Source of the DNA: Clostridia bacterium
GTDB taxonomy: Bacteria; Bacillota; Clostridia; Oscillospirales; Acutalibacteraceae
DNA: 64,000 nt
Assembly: GCA_017517665.1 (NCBI GenBank)
Contig: JAFWYP010000007.1
Span: 1-64,000, forward strand
Direction of reading: 5' to 3'
Positions within the stretch are counted from its first letter, which is position 1. Each line of letters opens with the position of its first letter. The notes beneath the pieces are model-generated. The model was given only the letters and a program-made list of their open reading frames with translations, ran no database searches and had not been told where the DNA came from. Below are positions 18,120 through 25,446 of this stretch, piece after piece. Made by a program: the position numbers and the translations under genes.

Positions 18120-18653
18120 ATGAAACAAAGTTCAAAATGCGCCATAGGAGGAATTGTTGCGGCGGTATCGCTCGTTCTGATGATTTCGGTTGCGATAATT
18201 CCGTTCTTAACATATGCGCTTCCTGCGGTTGCAGGTCTGTTTATAGTTTTTGTTGTTATTGAAATAGATAAGAAATGGGCTTTCGGTGTTTACTGCACGG
18301 TTGCAATTCTCGGAATGCTTCTTGTTCCCGATAAAGAGGTTGCCGTTATGTATCTTGCCTTCTTCGGTTATTATCCGATACTCAAATCCGTTATCGAAGC
18401 CAAAACGCCCTCCGCTGTCGGCTGGATATTAAAAACACTTACCTTTGCATCGACAATGGCTGTTTCGTATTATCTGATGATAAAGCTTATGGGTGTTACC
18501 ATTGATGAAACCGAAGAATTCGGAATGATGGCATATCCTCTGCTTTTGGGCATGGGTACGGTTGCTTTTATCATGTATGATATCGCACTCACAAAAATGA
18601 TAACCCTTTATCTCATGAAATGGCAAAAACATTTTAAAAGATATTTTAAATAA
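18120..18653 (+). CDS. Polytopic membrane protein of unknown function
   Basis: 177 residues with about five hydrophobic segments (10-45, 56-70, 78-92, 103-122, 135-160) and a basic C-terminal tail (KWQKHFKRYFK) that should face the cytoplasm. Short loops and small residues in the helices resemble S-component-like or DUF2232-like membrane proteins, but I see no diagnostic motif. It is the third gene of the DUF5685/J-like set, 13 bases behind the previous stop. Confidence 0.65.
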   Translation: MKQSSKCAIGGIVAAVSLVLMISVAIIPFLTYALPAVAGLFIVFVVIEIDKKWAFGVYCTVAILGMLLVPDKEVAVMYLAFFGYYPILKSVIEAKTPSAVGWILKTLTFASTMAVSYYLMIKLMGVTIDETEEFGMMAYPLLLGMGTVAFIMYDIALTKMITLYLMKWQKHFKRYFK

Positions 18654-18655
18654 TA

Positions 18656-18684
18656 TTGCCTTTTTTAAAAAGTTGTTTTATAAT
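18656..18684 (+). promoter_or_regulatory. Promoter of the GH109-kinase-GH4 operon
   Basis: TTGCCT, 17 bases, TATAAT. The predicted start is at about 18691, inside the left arm of the following hairpin. Confidence 0.8.
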
Positions 18685-18685
18685 G

Positions 18686-18724
18686 GTAGCTGTCGGAGAA
18701 TGTCCGACGGTTACTTTTATTTTT
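18686..18724 (+). terminator. Leader hairpin, terminator or attenuator
   Basis: A 12-bp stem (18686-18697 with 18703-18714, two or three G-U pairs, loop GAATG) is followed by TTTTATTTTT. It lies between promoter and start codon (18739). It could end the upstream DUF5685 transcript, or attenuate the operon if transcription starts early enough. Confidence 0.7.
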
Positions 18725-18738
18725 ACAGAGGTATTGCT

Positions 18739-19989
18739 ATGAAAGAATTTGTTAATATCGGTATTATCGGCACAAGCGGCAGAGGCTCGGGTATGCTCCG
18801 TGAGCTTCTCAAATGTGACGGAGTAAGAGTTCCCGCTGTTTGTGATAAATATGAGGACAGAGCCAAAAGAGGCGCTGAAATAGTAAAGGAAGAAGTGGGC
18901 ACGGATGCAAACTTCTACCTTGACTATAAAGAGATGTTTGAAAAAGAAAATCTTGACGGTGTATATATTGCAACCACATGGATTACCCATTCAAGAATTG
19001 CCGTTGATGCAATGAAAGCAGGTATTCATGTTGCAATGGAAGTCGGCGGTGCCGCAAGCATCGAAGAATGCTGGCAGCTTGTGCGCACAAGTGAAGAAAC
19101 AGGAAAATTCTGTATGCTTCTCGAAAACTGCTGCTATGACAGAAACGAAATGGCTATTTTCAACATGGTAAAGCAGGGCGTATTCGGAGAAATCATACAT
19201 ATGGCAGGCGGATATCAGCATGACCTTCGTGACGAAATCAGCCTCGGCAGAGAAAACAGACACGGCAGACTCTTCAATTTCCAGCTTCGTAACGGCGAGC
19301 TTTATCCCACCCATCAGCTCGGACCCATCACCAAGGTTCTCGGTATCAACAGAGGCAACAGATTTGTTTCTCTTGTTTCAATGGCAAGCAAGTCAAGAGG
19401 TCTCAACGAATGGATTAAAAATAATAAGGGCGAAGATTACGACCTTGCAAACTACAGCTTCAATGAAGGCGATATCGTAACCACAATGCTCAAGTGTGCA
19501 AACGGTGAAACCGTTGTTCTCACTCACGACTGCTCACTTCCCAGACACTATTCAAGAGCATACCGTGTTCAGGGTACAAAGGGCATCTACATGGAAGACG
19601 GCGAATCAATTTATATTGAGGGCCAGACAAAGCATGAAGAAGGCGACTGGATGCATCATCCCGATGATTTCGAGGGCTACCGTGAACAGTATGAGCATCC
19701 CCTCTGGAAGAAGTATCAGGAAGACGGCGTTCACGCAGGTCACGGCGGTATGGACTACCTTGTTCTTTCTGCATTTGCAGAGAGTGTAAGACTTGATGCA
19801 AAGCCCCCCATTGATGTTTATGACACAGCGGTTATGATGGCTGTTACCTGCCTTTCGGAGCAGTCAATTGCACTCGGAAGCGCACCCGTTGCATTCCCCG
19901 ATTTTACCAACGGTATGTGGATAGACAGAGAACCCATCAGACGCGGCAAATATTGCCTTGACGAAGTATGTAATGAATTTTTTGAATAA
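18739..19989 (+). CDS. GH109-like NAD-dependent glycosidase (Gfo/Idh/MocA fold)
   Basis: GH109 enzymes use tightly bound NAD+ to cleave alpha-N-acetylgalactosamine by an oxidation-elimination route. The 416-residue protein has the Rossmann start GIIGTSGRGSGML, the stretch HVAMEVGGAASIEECW, the family signature MLLENCCYDR, then GGYQHDLRDEI and NGELYPTHQLGPITKVL, matching the GH109 pattern rather than ordinary dehydrogenases. The ATG at 18739 follows AGAGGT by 6 bases. No signal peptide or Tat motif is present, unlike some GH109s. Next genes are a BadF-type sugar kinase and GH4, consistent with amino-sugar or glycoside use. Exact substrate is inferred. Confidence 0.8.
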   Translation: MKEFVNIGIIGTSGRGSGMLRELLKCDGVRVPAVCDKYEDRAKRGAEIVKEEVGTDANFYLDYKEMFEKENLDGVYIATTWITHSRIAVDAMKAGIHVAMEVGGAASIEECWQLVRTSEETGKFCMLLENCCYDRNEMAIFNMVKQGVFGEIIHMAGGYQHDLRDEISLGRENRHGRLFNFQLRNGELYPTHQLGPITKVLGINRGNRFVSLVSMASKSRGLNEWIKNNKGEDYDLANYSFNEGDIVTTMLKCANGETVVLTHDCSLPRHYSRAYRVQGTKGIYMEDGESIYIEGQTKHEEGDWMHHPDDFEGYREQYEHPLWKKYQEDGVHAGHGGMDYLVLSAFAESVRLDAKPPIDVYDTAVMMAVTCLSEQSIALGSAPVAFPDFTNGMWIDREPIRRGKYCLDEVCNEFFE

Positions 19990-20005
19990 TTAAGGAGAAA
20001 CGGAT

Positions 20006-20947
20006 ATGAAATATTATATCGGTGTTGACGGCGGCGGAACAAAAACCGCATTTGCTCTCTTCGATGAAAACAAGAATATGCTTGAAACCGTAACGGGTGC
20101 AGGAAGTAACCATGAAAATCTTGAAACCGCATTTGACGGTGCAAGCGATATTATTATTAATGGACTCAATGAGCTTTGCGAAAAGGCAGGTATCAAGCTT
20201 GCGGATGTGAGCTTTACCCTTATGGGTCTTGCGGGTATCGACCATCCTTATCAGTACGATATAATGTGCGGAAAGCTCCGTGAAAAGGGTCTTGATAACT
20301 TTGAAGTTTTCAATGACGGCTTTATCGTTGTAAAAGCAGGCGCAACCGGTAAGAGTGCAATCGGCTACAACTGCGGAACGGGCGTTTGCTGCAACGGTAT
20401 CGGTCTTGACGGCAAGATGCTTCAGCTTGCAGGTCTCGGCGATTTTTCGGGTGATATCTCGGGCGGCGGCAACATCGTTATCGAAGCTTTCAGACTTGTT
20501 TATAACGAGCTTTTCCTCGGACTTGAAAAAACGCTCATCACTCCCATGGTTATGGAAAAATACGGCTTTAAGGACAGAGGCGAGGTTCTCGGTCTTATCG
20601 AAAAAATCGAAGGCGAAGACGGCGCAGAGCATATCAGAAACATGGTCGGATTCTTCTTTGAAGCTGCAAAGCAGGGTGACAAACCCGCTTGTGACTATTG
20701 CGAAAGAATGGCAGTCAGAGGCGCACAGCTTATTGCGGCTCTTTCTAACGAACTCGATTTCGGTGACGGCGAGGTTGAGGTTGTTCTTTCGGGTTCAATC
20801 AACGTTAAGCTTGATAACAAATTTTATCTTGATATGCTTCTTTCAAAGGCTGAAGAATTCAGCGGCAAGAAGCTCAGGTTCATAAAGCTTGATGCACTTC
20901 CCGTAACAGGATGCATCAACTGGATTATGCAGGATTATGCAGGATAA
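20006..20947 (+). CDS. BadF/BadG/BcrA/BcrD-type sugar kinase (N-acetylglucosamine kinase-like)
   Basis: An ASKHA-fold ATPase of 313 residues. The phosphate-1 loop is GVDGGGTKTAFALF (residues 6-19), the NDG motif (about 111) supplies the catalytic Asp, and YNCGTGVCC followed by GDFSGDISGGGNI is the second phosphate region. This pattern fits NagK-like kinases of the BadF group, which phosphorylate free amino sugars. It is 16 bases behind the GH109-like gene and 14 ahead of GH4, so it likely phosphorylates the released monosaccharide. The precise sugar is inference. Confidence 0.85.
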   Translation: MKYYIGVDGGGTKTAFALFDENKNMLETVTGAGSNHENLETAFDGASDIIINGLNELCEKAGIKLADVSFTLMGLAGIDHPYQYDIMCGKLREKGLDNFEVFNDGFIVVKAGATGKSAIGYNCGTGVCCNGIGLDGKMLQLAGLGDFSGDISGGGNIVIEAFRLVYNELFLGLEKTLITPMVMEKYGFKDRGEVLGLIEKIEGEDGAEHIRNMVGFFFEAAKQGDKPACDYCERMAVRGAQLIAALSNELDFGDGEVEVVLSGSINVKLDNKFYLDMLLSKAEEFSGKKLRFIKLDALPVTGCINWIMQDYAG

Positions 20948-20961
20948 GGAGATAGATAACA

Positions 20962-22245
20962 ATGAGAGAAATTAATGTTGCGGTAATCGGTTCGGGCAGT
21001 ACATATTGCCCCGAGCTTGTAGACGGATTCCTTAAGGCAAAGGACAGCCTCAAGCTCAAGAAAATATCCTTCATGGATATTGACGAAAGAAAAAGAAATA
21101 TCGTTGGCGACCTTTGCGTAAGAATGCTCAAGAATGTCGGTGACGACTGCGAGGTTGTTTTTACGGATGACCTTGATACAGCTCTTCAGGGCGCGGATTT
21201 CGTTGTCACACAGATTCGTGTAGGTAAGCTTCCCTGCCGTCATCTTGACGAAAGCATCCCCAAGAAATATAATCTCATCGGTCAGGAAACAACAGGTATC
21301 GGCGGTTTCTTCAAGGCACAGAGAACAATCCCCGTTATCAAGAATATCTGTGACAGAATCGAAGCTATCTGCCCCGATGCATGGCTTATCAACTTCACAA
21401 ATCCCTCGGGTATCATCACTGAGTTTATTCTTAACCACACCAATGTCAAGAACATCGGTCTTTGCAACGTTCCCATTGATATGCTTGACGATGTCAAGGA
21501 AATCACAGGCGAAGACAGCGAGATTACATATGTAGGTCTTAACCACCTGAGCTGGATTACCTCCGTTAAGAAGAACGGCGAGGAGCTTCTTCCCGGTCTT
21601 ATCGAAAGCGGTTTTTCTCCCAAGGTTATGGCAAATATCAAGGATGACGGCTTCTCAATCGACTGCCTTAAGACCGTTCAGGGTCTTCCTTCATCATATC
21701 TCCAGTATTATTACTGCCGTGAAGCAAAGCTTGCTCATCAGAGAGAAGACGACAAGACAAGAGCTCAGGTCTGCATGGAAATCGAAGAGCAGCTTCTTGA
21801 AATGTATCAGAACGAAGAAATCGTTACAAAGCCTGCACTTCTCGATAAGAGAGGCGGTCACAAGTATTCGCTTGCAGCTGTTTCACTCATTGACTCAATC
21901 GCAAACGATAAGAAGGATGTTCACGTTGTTAACATCAAGAACAACGGCACTCTTCCTTTTATGGCTGACGATGATATCGTTGAAATCGCAGCAGTTATCG
22001 GTGCAGACGGCGCAACACCCGTTCTCGTAACAGAAAAAATCAATGACCATATCGTAGGTCTTATGAGAGTTGTCAAGACATACGAAAAGTATGCTGTTAA
22101 AGCTGCAATCACAGGCGACGACGATTACGCAATCAAGGGTCTGCTTGTTCATCCTCTCGTAGGTGACTACGAAAAGACCGTTAAGTGCTTCAACGAGCTT
22201 AAGGAAGCACACAAGGAGTTCCTTCCACAGTATTTTAACAAATAA
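20962..22245 (+). CDS. Glycoside hydrolase family 4 (6-phospho-beta-glucosidase-like)
   Basis: GH4 enzymes need NAD+ and Mn2+ and cleave phospho- or free glycosides by a redox-elimination mechanism. The N-terminal Rossmann motif is VAVIGSGSTYCPEL; NFTNPSG (about 146-152) and GLCNVP (about 167, with the metal-ligand Cys) are family signatures, and the metal His lies in LNHLSW (about 194). CelF/LicH-type features favour 6-phospho-beta-glucosidase. At 427 residues it is full length. It closes the operon with the kinase, which could make the phosphosugar side of the pathway, followed by a terminator. Confidence 0.9.
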   Translation: MREINVAVIGSGSTYCPELVDGFLKAKDSLKLKKISFMDIDERKRNIVGDLCVRMLKNVGDDCEVVFTDDLDTALQGADFVVTQIRVGKLPCRHLDESIPKKYNLIGQETTGIGGFFKAQRTIPVIKNICDRIEAICPDAWLINFTNPSGIITEFILNHTNVKNIGLCNVPIDMLDDVKEITGEDSEITYVGLNHLSWITSVKKNGEELLPGLIESGFSPKVMANIKDDGFSIDCLKTVQGLPSSYLQYYYCREAKLAHQREDDKTRAQVCMEIEEQLLEMYQNEEIVTKPALLDKRGGHKYSLAAVSLIDSIANDKKDVHVVNIKNNGTLPFMADDDIVEIAAVIGADGATPVLVTEKINDHIVGLMRVVKTYEKYAVKAAITGDDDYAIKGLLVHPLVGDYEKTVKCFNELKEAHKEFLPQYFNK

Positions 22246-22252
22246 AAATATC

Positions 22253-22279
22253 TGCCCGTCGCTTTGACGGGCAATTTTT
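22253..22279 (+). terminator. Terminator after GH4, abutting the GDPD gene
   Basis: Perfect 8-bp stem TGCCCGTC/GACGGGCA, loop GCTTT, then ATTTTT. The next start codon is only 15 bases on, with no room for a promoter between. Confidence 0.88.
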
Positions 22280-22293
22280 CTGTGAGGTATGCT

Positions 22294-23109
22294 ATGAAAA
22301 AATTTTTGAAAATTTTAGGCATCTTGTTTGTTTTGATCGGATTTTTCTGGGCGGTTGAAGATGTATTCCCGACCATCAGCGCAGATTTGAGTATATCGGC
22401 TTTGACGGATAAAACCGTTAATCTTACTGCACACCGCGGTCTTTCCAATGTTGCTCCCGAAAACACCGCACCTGCAATAGTTGAAGCGGGAAAAGCGGGA
22501 TATTATGCCGCAGAGTTTGATATTGCACCTACCAAAGACGGCGTATGGATTCTCATGCATGATGATACCGTTGACAGAATGACCGACGGAGAAGGAAAAG
22601 TAAGTGATTTCACCTATGCCGAAATCATGGAGCTTAAAATTGATGCAGGCAAGGGCAGTGATAACTATCCCGACCTTAAGATTGCAACGCTTGAAGAAGC
22701 TCTTGCAATCTGTGAGGAATATTCGATGCGTGCCATGATTGAAGTCAAGGGCGGAAATTCCGAGGATATGGCGGCTTTGCTTGAAATTGTGAAGAGTAAA
22801 AACCTCAAAAATGAACCTCTTATAATTGATTTCAACAGCGAAAGACTTGTTGCACTACGAAATGCGGATTCGGATTTTGAACTCTGGTATCTTGTTTCAA
22901 AAATCAGCGATGAAAGCATAGCTTTTGCTGAAGAAAATAACACGGCAATCGCTTTTAACCATAAAAATTTCGCCAACCTTTTCAGGGTTGACGATGTTAA
23001 GGATAAGGGTATCATCTGCGCCGCATGGACTGTTGACAGACTCCCTGCGAAGGATATTCTTTGTGCATTGGGTGTTGAATATATAACAACAAACAGAATT
23101 CTGCCGTGA
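22294..23109 (+). CDS. Glycerophosphodiester phosphodiesterase
   Basis: Hydrolyses glycerophosphodiesters to glycerol 3-phosphate and an alcohol. The 271-residue protein has an N-terminal membrane anchor or signal (KFLKILGILFVLIGFFW, about 3-20) and then the GDPD TIM barrel: TAHRG (catalytic His), PENT, AEFDIAPTKDG and MHDDTVDR (metal Glu/Asp and second catalytic His), and IEVKGG (about 149). ATG 22294 is preceded by a GAGGT site; the longer frame reaches into the terminator stem. It is convergent with the XRE gene at 23110 with zero bases between stop codons. Confidence 0.9.
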   Translation: MKKFLKILGILFVLIGFFWAVEDVFPTISADLSISALTDKTVNLTAHRGLSNVAPENTAPAIVEAGKAGYYAAEFDIAPTKDGVWILMHDDTVDRMTDGEGKVSDFTYAEIMELKIDAGKGSDNYPDLKIATLEEALAICEEYSMRAMIEVKGGNSEDMAALLEIVKSKNLKNEPLIIDFNSERLVALRNADSDFELWYLVSKISDESIAFAEENNTAIAFNHKNFANLFRVDDVKDKGIICAAWTVDRLPAKDILCALGVEYITTNRILP

Positions 23110-23319
23110 TTATTTTGCAAGAAATGTCGGATTATCCGTTCTTTCCAGAAGATAATCAACAGAAACATTAAAATAATCGGCAAAGGCAATCAGCGTTTCA
23201 TAGTCAGCCTGCCTCACACCGGTTTCATAGCGGCTTATACTGTTCTGATTCATATTAAGGTCAAGTGCAAGCTTGAGCTGGGAAATGCCTCTGCTTATTC
23301 TCAATTCTTTTAATCTCAT
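23110..23319 (-). CDS. Small XRE-type helix-turn-helix repressor-like protein
   Basis: 69 residues, almost entirely the DNA-binding domain: MRLKELRISRG, SQLKLALDLN, NQNSISRYETG and the closing DYFNVSVDYLLERTDNP. Such single-domain proteins act as dimeric repressors. The ATG at 23319 is chosen because GAGGG lies 5 bases upstream; the longer frame lacks a site. It is divergent from a secreted-protein gene that has a perfect sigma-A promoter containing palindromes, which are the likely operators. A TATAAT in the left palindrome arm could also serve its own promoter, suggesting autoregulation. Confidence 0.88.
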   Translation of the reverse strand: MRLKELRISRGISQLKLALDLNMNQNSISRYETGVRQADYETLIAFADYFNVSVDYLLERTDNPTFLAK

Positions 23320-23339
23320 ATTAACCCTCAAACTAATTC

Positions 23340-23390
23340 TTGACAATATTATACCGTTATGGTATAATTTATATATCCCGATTCGGGATA
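23340..23390 (+). promoter_or_regulatory. Perfect-consensus promoter with two palindromic operators
   Basis: TTGACA (23340-23345), 17 bases, TATAAT (23363-23368). The perfect inverted repeat ATTATACC-GTTAT-GGTATAAT (23348-23368) fills spacer and -10. A second one, TATCCCG-ATT-CGGGATA (23374-23390), lies at the start site. Both are positioned for steric repression by the neighbouring XRE protein. Confidence 0.9.
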
Positions 23391-23411
23391 ATTAAAAAAG
23401 GAGGAACAACC

Positions 23412-24050
23412 ATGAAAAAACATCTTGTTTCGATTTTATTTGCACTTATTCTCGGAGTGATTTTCTGCGTGAGTGCTTCTGCAACGGAAGCTGAACCCAC
23501 CAAAGCCGAAAAATGGTATAACGAAGCTCATGCCGTGACAGGTATGGTATCAGACATTACAATCGGTGACGGATATTCATCCATAACAGAGAGAGTTTAT
23601 TCCAAAGGCGACAAAGCCGCAGCTGAAGTTGAACTTGACGGAAGTAAAGTCAGAGTTATAACCGACAGCAAAGATTTGATAATTTTTAATCCCGATATGC
23701 CGATTTTTCATGTGAAATTTTCCGGACTCGGTGAAATTATGGTTGAAATTCCCGAGGGAGTGCCCACCGAATTCAGTCTGGATTTCGTAAAAGCCTATGA
23801 GCATACCGAAGGCGATAAAGCCTATTATATCGAAGAATTCACAGACGCAGACGGTACAGTATATAAATATTATTTCCTCGGCGATGAACTTATTCTTGTT
23901 GACGCAGTTATTTCAGCAGAAGGCGAAGCAGTTACAACAAGAATTAAGATAATTTCATATGAGGTTGATGATGAGATTTTTGAAATCCCCTGGTATTCAA
24001 TCAACCTTTATCCCATTGTCATGATCTTGACTTTATTCTCATTGATCTAA
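23412..24050 (+). CDS. Secreted or membrane-anchored protein of unknown function
   Basis: 212 residues. A signal peptide (KKHLVSILFALILGVIFCVSASA, cleavage after ASA near 24) is followed by a beta-rich domain (40-190) with alternating strands such as GDKAAAEVELDGSKVRVI, which could be a LolA-like or related beta fold. The end is hydrophobic (about 195-212), so the protein may be membrane-tethered. GGAGG lies 9 bases before the ATG. Expression is from the palindrome-bearing promoter; the divergent XRE gene is the probable regulator. No catalytic motif is seen. Confidence 0.7.
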   Translation: MKKHLVSILFALILGVIFCVSASATEAEPTKAEKWYNEAHAVTGMVSDITIGDGYSSITERVYSKGDKAAAEVELDGSKVRVITDSKDLIIFNPDMPIFHVKFSGLGEIMVEIPEGVPTEFSLDFVKAYEHTEGDKAYYIEEFTDADGTVYKYYFLGDELILVDAVISAEGEAVTTRIKIISYEVDDEIFEIPWYSINLYPIVMILTLFSLI

Positions 24051-24056
24051 TATTTT

Positions 24057-24086
24057 AAGGAGAGCTTAGCGGCTCTCCTTTTTTAT
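24057..24086 (+). terminator. Terminator after the secreted protein
   Basis: Perfect 9-bp stem AAGGAGAGC/GCTCTCCTT with a 6-base loop and a T-run, just after the stop codon. Confidence 0.92.
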
Positions 24087-24104
24087 CGGTAAAAAATATT
24101 TATA

Positions 24105-24133
24105 TTGTACTTATCCGAAAGATATGTTATAAT
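24105..24133 (+). promoter_or_regulatory. Promoter of the alcohol dehydrogenase gene
   Basis: TTGTAC, 17 bases, TATAAT with TGT before the -10 (extended). Predicted start about 26 bases before the ATG. Confidence 0.9.
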
Positions 24134-24166
24134 AAATTTATAATAAAAATAAGGAGGATGATTCCA

Positions 24167-25390
24167 ATGGCAAGATTTACTCTCCCCAGAGACCTTTACC
24201 ACGGCAAGGGTTCTCTTGAGGTACTTAAGACAATCAAAGGCAAAAAGGCTATCGTTTGCGTAGGCGGCGGCTCAATGAAGAAGTTCGGCTTCCTTGATAA
24301 GATTGTGGCTTATCTTGAAGAAGCAGGCCTCGAAGTTAAGCTTTTTGAAGGCATTGAACCCGATCCCTCGGTTGATACAGTTATGAAGGGCGCAGCTGTT
24401 ATGGCTGAGTTTGAACCCGACTGGATTGTTGCAGTTGGCGGCGGTTCACCCATCGACGCAGCAAAGGCAATGTGGATTAAGTATGAATATCCCGAAATCA
24501 CATTTGAAGAAATGTGCGTAGTATTCGGTATCCCCGAACTCCGCAAGAAGGCTCGCTTCATTGCTATCCCCTCAACATCAGGCACAGCAACGGAAGTTAC
24601 AGCTTTCTCAGTTATCACAGACTACGAAAAGGGTATCAAATATCCTCTCGCAGACTTTGAAATCACACCTGATATTGCTATCGTTGATTCAGAGCTTGCA
24701 GAAACAATGCCCAAGAAGCTTGTTGCTCACACAGGTATGGATGCAATGACCCACGCTGTTGAAGCTTATGTTTCAACTGCAAACTGCGACTACACAGACC
24801 CCCTCGCTCTCCATGCAATCGAAATGATTCAGGAAAACCTTGTTGATTCATATAACGGCGACAACGGCTGCCGTGAAAAGATGCACAATGCACAGTGCCT
24901 TGCAGGTATGGCATTCTCAAACGCTCTCCTCGGTATTGTTCATTCAATGGCTCATAAGACAGGCGCAGCATTCGCTGACTACGGCAACGGTGCACACATC
25001 ATCCACGGTGCAGCTAACGCAATGTATCTTCCCAAGGTTATCGAATTCAATGCAAAGGTTGAATCAGCTGCAAAGCGTTATGCAAAGATTGCAGACAGGA
25101 TGAACCTCGGCGGCGAAACCGTTGAAGAGAAGGTTCAGCTCCTTATCGCATATCTCCGCGGTATGAACGATAAGCTCAATATTCCTCAGTGCATCAAGAA
25201 CTATGGCGCGGACAGCTATCCTTGCGAACAGGGCTTTGTTCCCGAAGAAGTATTCCTTGAGAGACTTCCCGAAATCGCAAAGAACGCTATCGGTGACGCT
25301 TGCACAGGCTCCAACCCCCGTATTCCCACTCAGGAAGAAATGGAAAAGCTCTTCAAGTGCTGCTACTATGACCTTAAGGTTGATTTTTAA
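24167..25390 (+). CDS. Iron-containing alcohol dehydrogenase
   Basis: Group III NAD(P)H alcohol dehydrogenase, interconverting aldehydes and alcohols in fermentation. The 407-residue protein shows VGGGSPIDAAKA (nucleotide site, about 91-102), PSTSGTATE and the metal ligands in GMDAMTHAVEAY (Asp and His near 193 and 197) and in GIVHSMAHKTGAA and GAHIIHGAANA (further His). The ATG at 24167 is spaced 9 bases from AAGGAGG; the ATG at 24158 touches it. It resembles butanol or lactaldehyde-type enzymes. It is transcribed alone from a strong promoter and faces a CoA-acylating aldehyde dehydrogenase. Confidence 0.93.
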   Translation: MARFTLPRDLYHGKGSLEVLKTIKGKKAIVCVGGGSMKKFGFLDKIVAYLEEAGLEVKLFEGIEPDPSVDTVMKGAAVMAEFEPDWIVAVGGGSPIDAAKAMWIKYEYPEITFEEMCVVFGIPELRKKARFIAIPSTSGTATEVTAFSVITDYEKGIKYPLADFEITPDIAIVDSELAETMPKKLVAHTGMDAMTHAVEAYVSTANCDYTDPLALHAIEMIQENLVDSYNGDNGCREKMHNAQCLAGMAFSNALLGIVHSMAHKTGAAFADYGNGAHIIHGAANAMYLPKVIEFNAKVESAAKRYAKIADRMNLGGETVEEKVQLLIAYLRGMNDKLNIPQCIKNYGADSYPCEQGFVPEEVFLERLPEIAKNAIGDACTGSNPRIPTQEEMEKLFKCCYYDLKVDF

Positions 25391-25404
25391 TTGAAACATA
25401 ATAA

Positions 25405-25443
25405 AGCTCCGTATTCTCATCGAGAATACGGAGCTGATTTTTT
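25405..25443. terminator. Bidirectional terminator between ADH and aldehyde dehydrogenase
   Basis: Perfect 14-bp stem (AGCTCCGTATTCTC with its complement), 3-base loop, T-run on the right and A-rich flank on the left. It serves both convergent genes. Confidence 0.93.
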
Positions 25444-25446
25444 ATA

